Source: Alphaproteobacteria bacterium
GTDB lineage: Bacteria > Pseudomonadota > Alphaproteobacteria > Micropepsales > Micropepsaceae
Assembly: GCA_015654715.1 (NCBI GenBank)
Contig: JAATGK010000190.1
Coordinates: forward strand, 1-13,498
Length of the DNA: 13,498 bases
Reading direction: 5' to 3'
The notes under the pieces were generated by a model. It ran no database searches. It saw only the letters and a program-made list of their open reading frames with translations, and was not told the DNA's origin. This document shows, one piece after another, positions 12,969-13,498 of the stretch; the stretch's first letter is position 1, and every line of letters starts with the position of its first letter. The position numbers were made by a program, and so were the translations under genes.

Positions 12969-13498
12969 ATGTTCCATTTTTTGTTTTACTTGCCTCACGC
13001 CGATCAGCTCGCGTTCCTGCGTCTGTTCAAATACCTGTCGTTCCGTTCCGGCGGCGCGATTCTCACTGCCTTGTTCATCGCCTTCTGGATCGGGCCCGGC
13101 CTGATCGCCTGGCTGAAGCTGAAGCAGGGTAAGGGCCAGCCGATCCGCGCCGACGGGCCGCAGCGCCATATCGTCGAGATGGAGGGCACGCCGACCATGG
13201 GCGGGCTCTTGATCCTGATCTCGGTGGTGTGTTCGACGCTGTTGTGGGCCGACCTTGCCAATCCCTACGTCTGGATCGTGTTGTTCGTGACGGTCGCTTA
13301 CGGCTTTTTGGGTTTTGCCGACGACTATATGAAGATCACCAAGCACTCGTCCGACGGCATCAGCGGGAAATTACGGCTGCTGGTCGAATTCGGCGTCGGC
13401 TTTCTCGCCACCTGGTTCATCATGCAGGCGGAGCCGGCCAGCCTCAGCGGCACGCTGGCGGTACCGTTCTTCAAGACCATCGTGCTCAGCCTTGGCCT
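12969..13498 (+). CDS. mraY: Phospho-MurNAc-pentapeptide translocase, 5' part (cut by window end)
   Basis: MraY transfers phospho-MurNAc-pentapeptide from UDP to undecaprenyl phosphate in the inner membrane, making lipid I. Only the first 176 residues are inside the window, about half the usual 360. They begin MFHFLFYLPH and contain the GTPTMGG motif (73-79), the Mg-binding ADDYMKITK block (117-125, Asp118 and Asp119) and the GISGKLRLLVEF segment (130-141). Four hydrophobic membrane segments are apparent, at about 29-48, 78-94, 99-117 and 139-153. The frame is open to the last base with no stop, so this is a window truncation, not a broken gene. The order murF-mraY is that of the standard dcw cluster. 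Confidence 0.95.
   Translation, partial: MFHFLFYLPHADQLAFLRLFKYLSFRSGGAILTALFIAFWIGPGLIAWLKLKQGKGQPIRADGPQRHIVEMEGTPTMGGLLILISVVCSTLLWADLANPYVWIVLFVTVAYGFLGFADDYMKITKHSSDGISGKLRLLVEFGVGFLATWFIMQAEPASLSGTLAVPFFKTIVLSLG

Noticed and set aside
1..13498. CRISPR arrays, tRNA genes and insertion sequences
   Set aside because: No regularly spaced repeat array, no tRNA-like cloverleaf and no transposase-like frame were seen by eye anywhere in the window.

Overview
The window looks like a chromosomal segment from a GC-rich alphaproteobacterium. The evidence is the gene order and protein style of the division and cell wall (dcw) cluster, a type A RNase P RNA, two sites matching the CtrA consensus ahead of mraZ, and a palindromic intergenic element of a type I associate with this class. 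Genus cannot be fixed from the sequence alone. Everything here is read by eye; family assignments rest on recognised motifs, not on searches.

Layout. Positions 1-817 hold no convincing gene. On the minus strand, a 56-residue small protein (1597-1427) is followed 15 bases later by a PARP-like ADP-ribosyltransferase-fold protein (1411-818), a possible two-gene toxin module. On the plus strand, a promoter carrying a perfect 11-bp tandem repeat (1818-1839) leads a tight set: a small C-terminally membrane-anchored protein (1894-2220), a ribbon-helix-helix regulator (2232-2546) and an AmpD-type N-acetylmuramoyl-L-alanine amidase (2543-3226), followed by an Asp/Glu-type amino acid racemase (3254-3955). 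A palindromic element with a second half copy lies behind the racemase. Next come a proline-rich protein (4277-4558) and a membrane-anchored protein whose soluble part resembles the PemK/MazF fold (4581-5114). Then comes rnpB (5181-5585) with its own -10 box and U-tract, and a HemG-type flavodoxin-like protoporphyrinogen oxidase (5699-6265).

The right half is the start of the dcw cluster, all plus strand and tightly packed: mraZ, rsmH, ftsL, ftsI, murE, murF and mraY, the last cut by the window end. mraZ/rsmH, ftsI/murE and murE/murF overlap. The roughly 460-base leader before mraZ carries two CtrA-type sites 47 bp apart, a likely promoter, four MraZ-type boxes at exact 10-bp spacing across that promoter, and a small hairpin that could cover the mraZ ribosome binding site.

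How it fits together. murE, murF and mraY make and membrane-anchor the peptidoglycan precursor, ftsI crosslinks it at the septum with ftsL as divisome scaffold, and mraZ probably regulates the cluster. The upstream amidase and racemase also concern cell wall or D-amino acid chemistry. The most novel-looking parts are the ADP-ribosyltransferase pair, the membrane-anchored PemK/MazF-like protein with its proline-rich neighbour, and the repeat-controlled ribbon-helix-helix operon.
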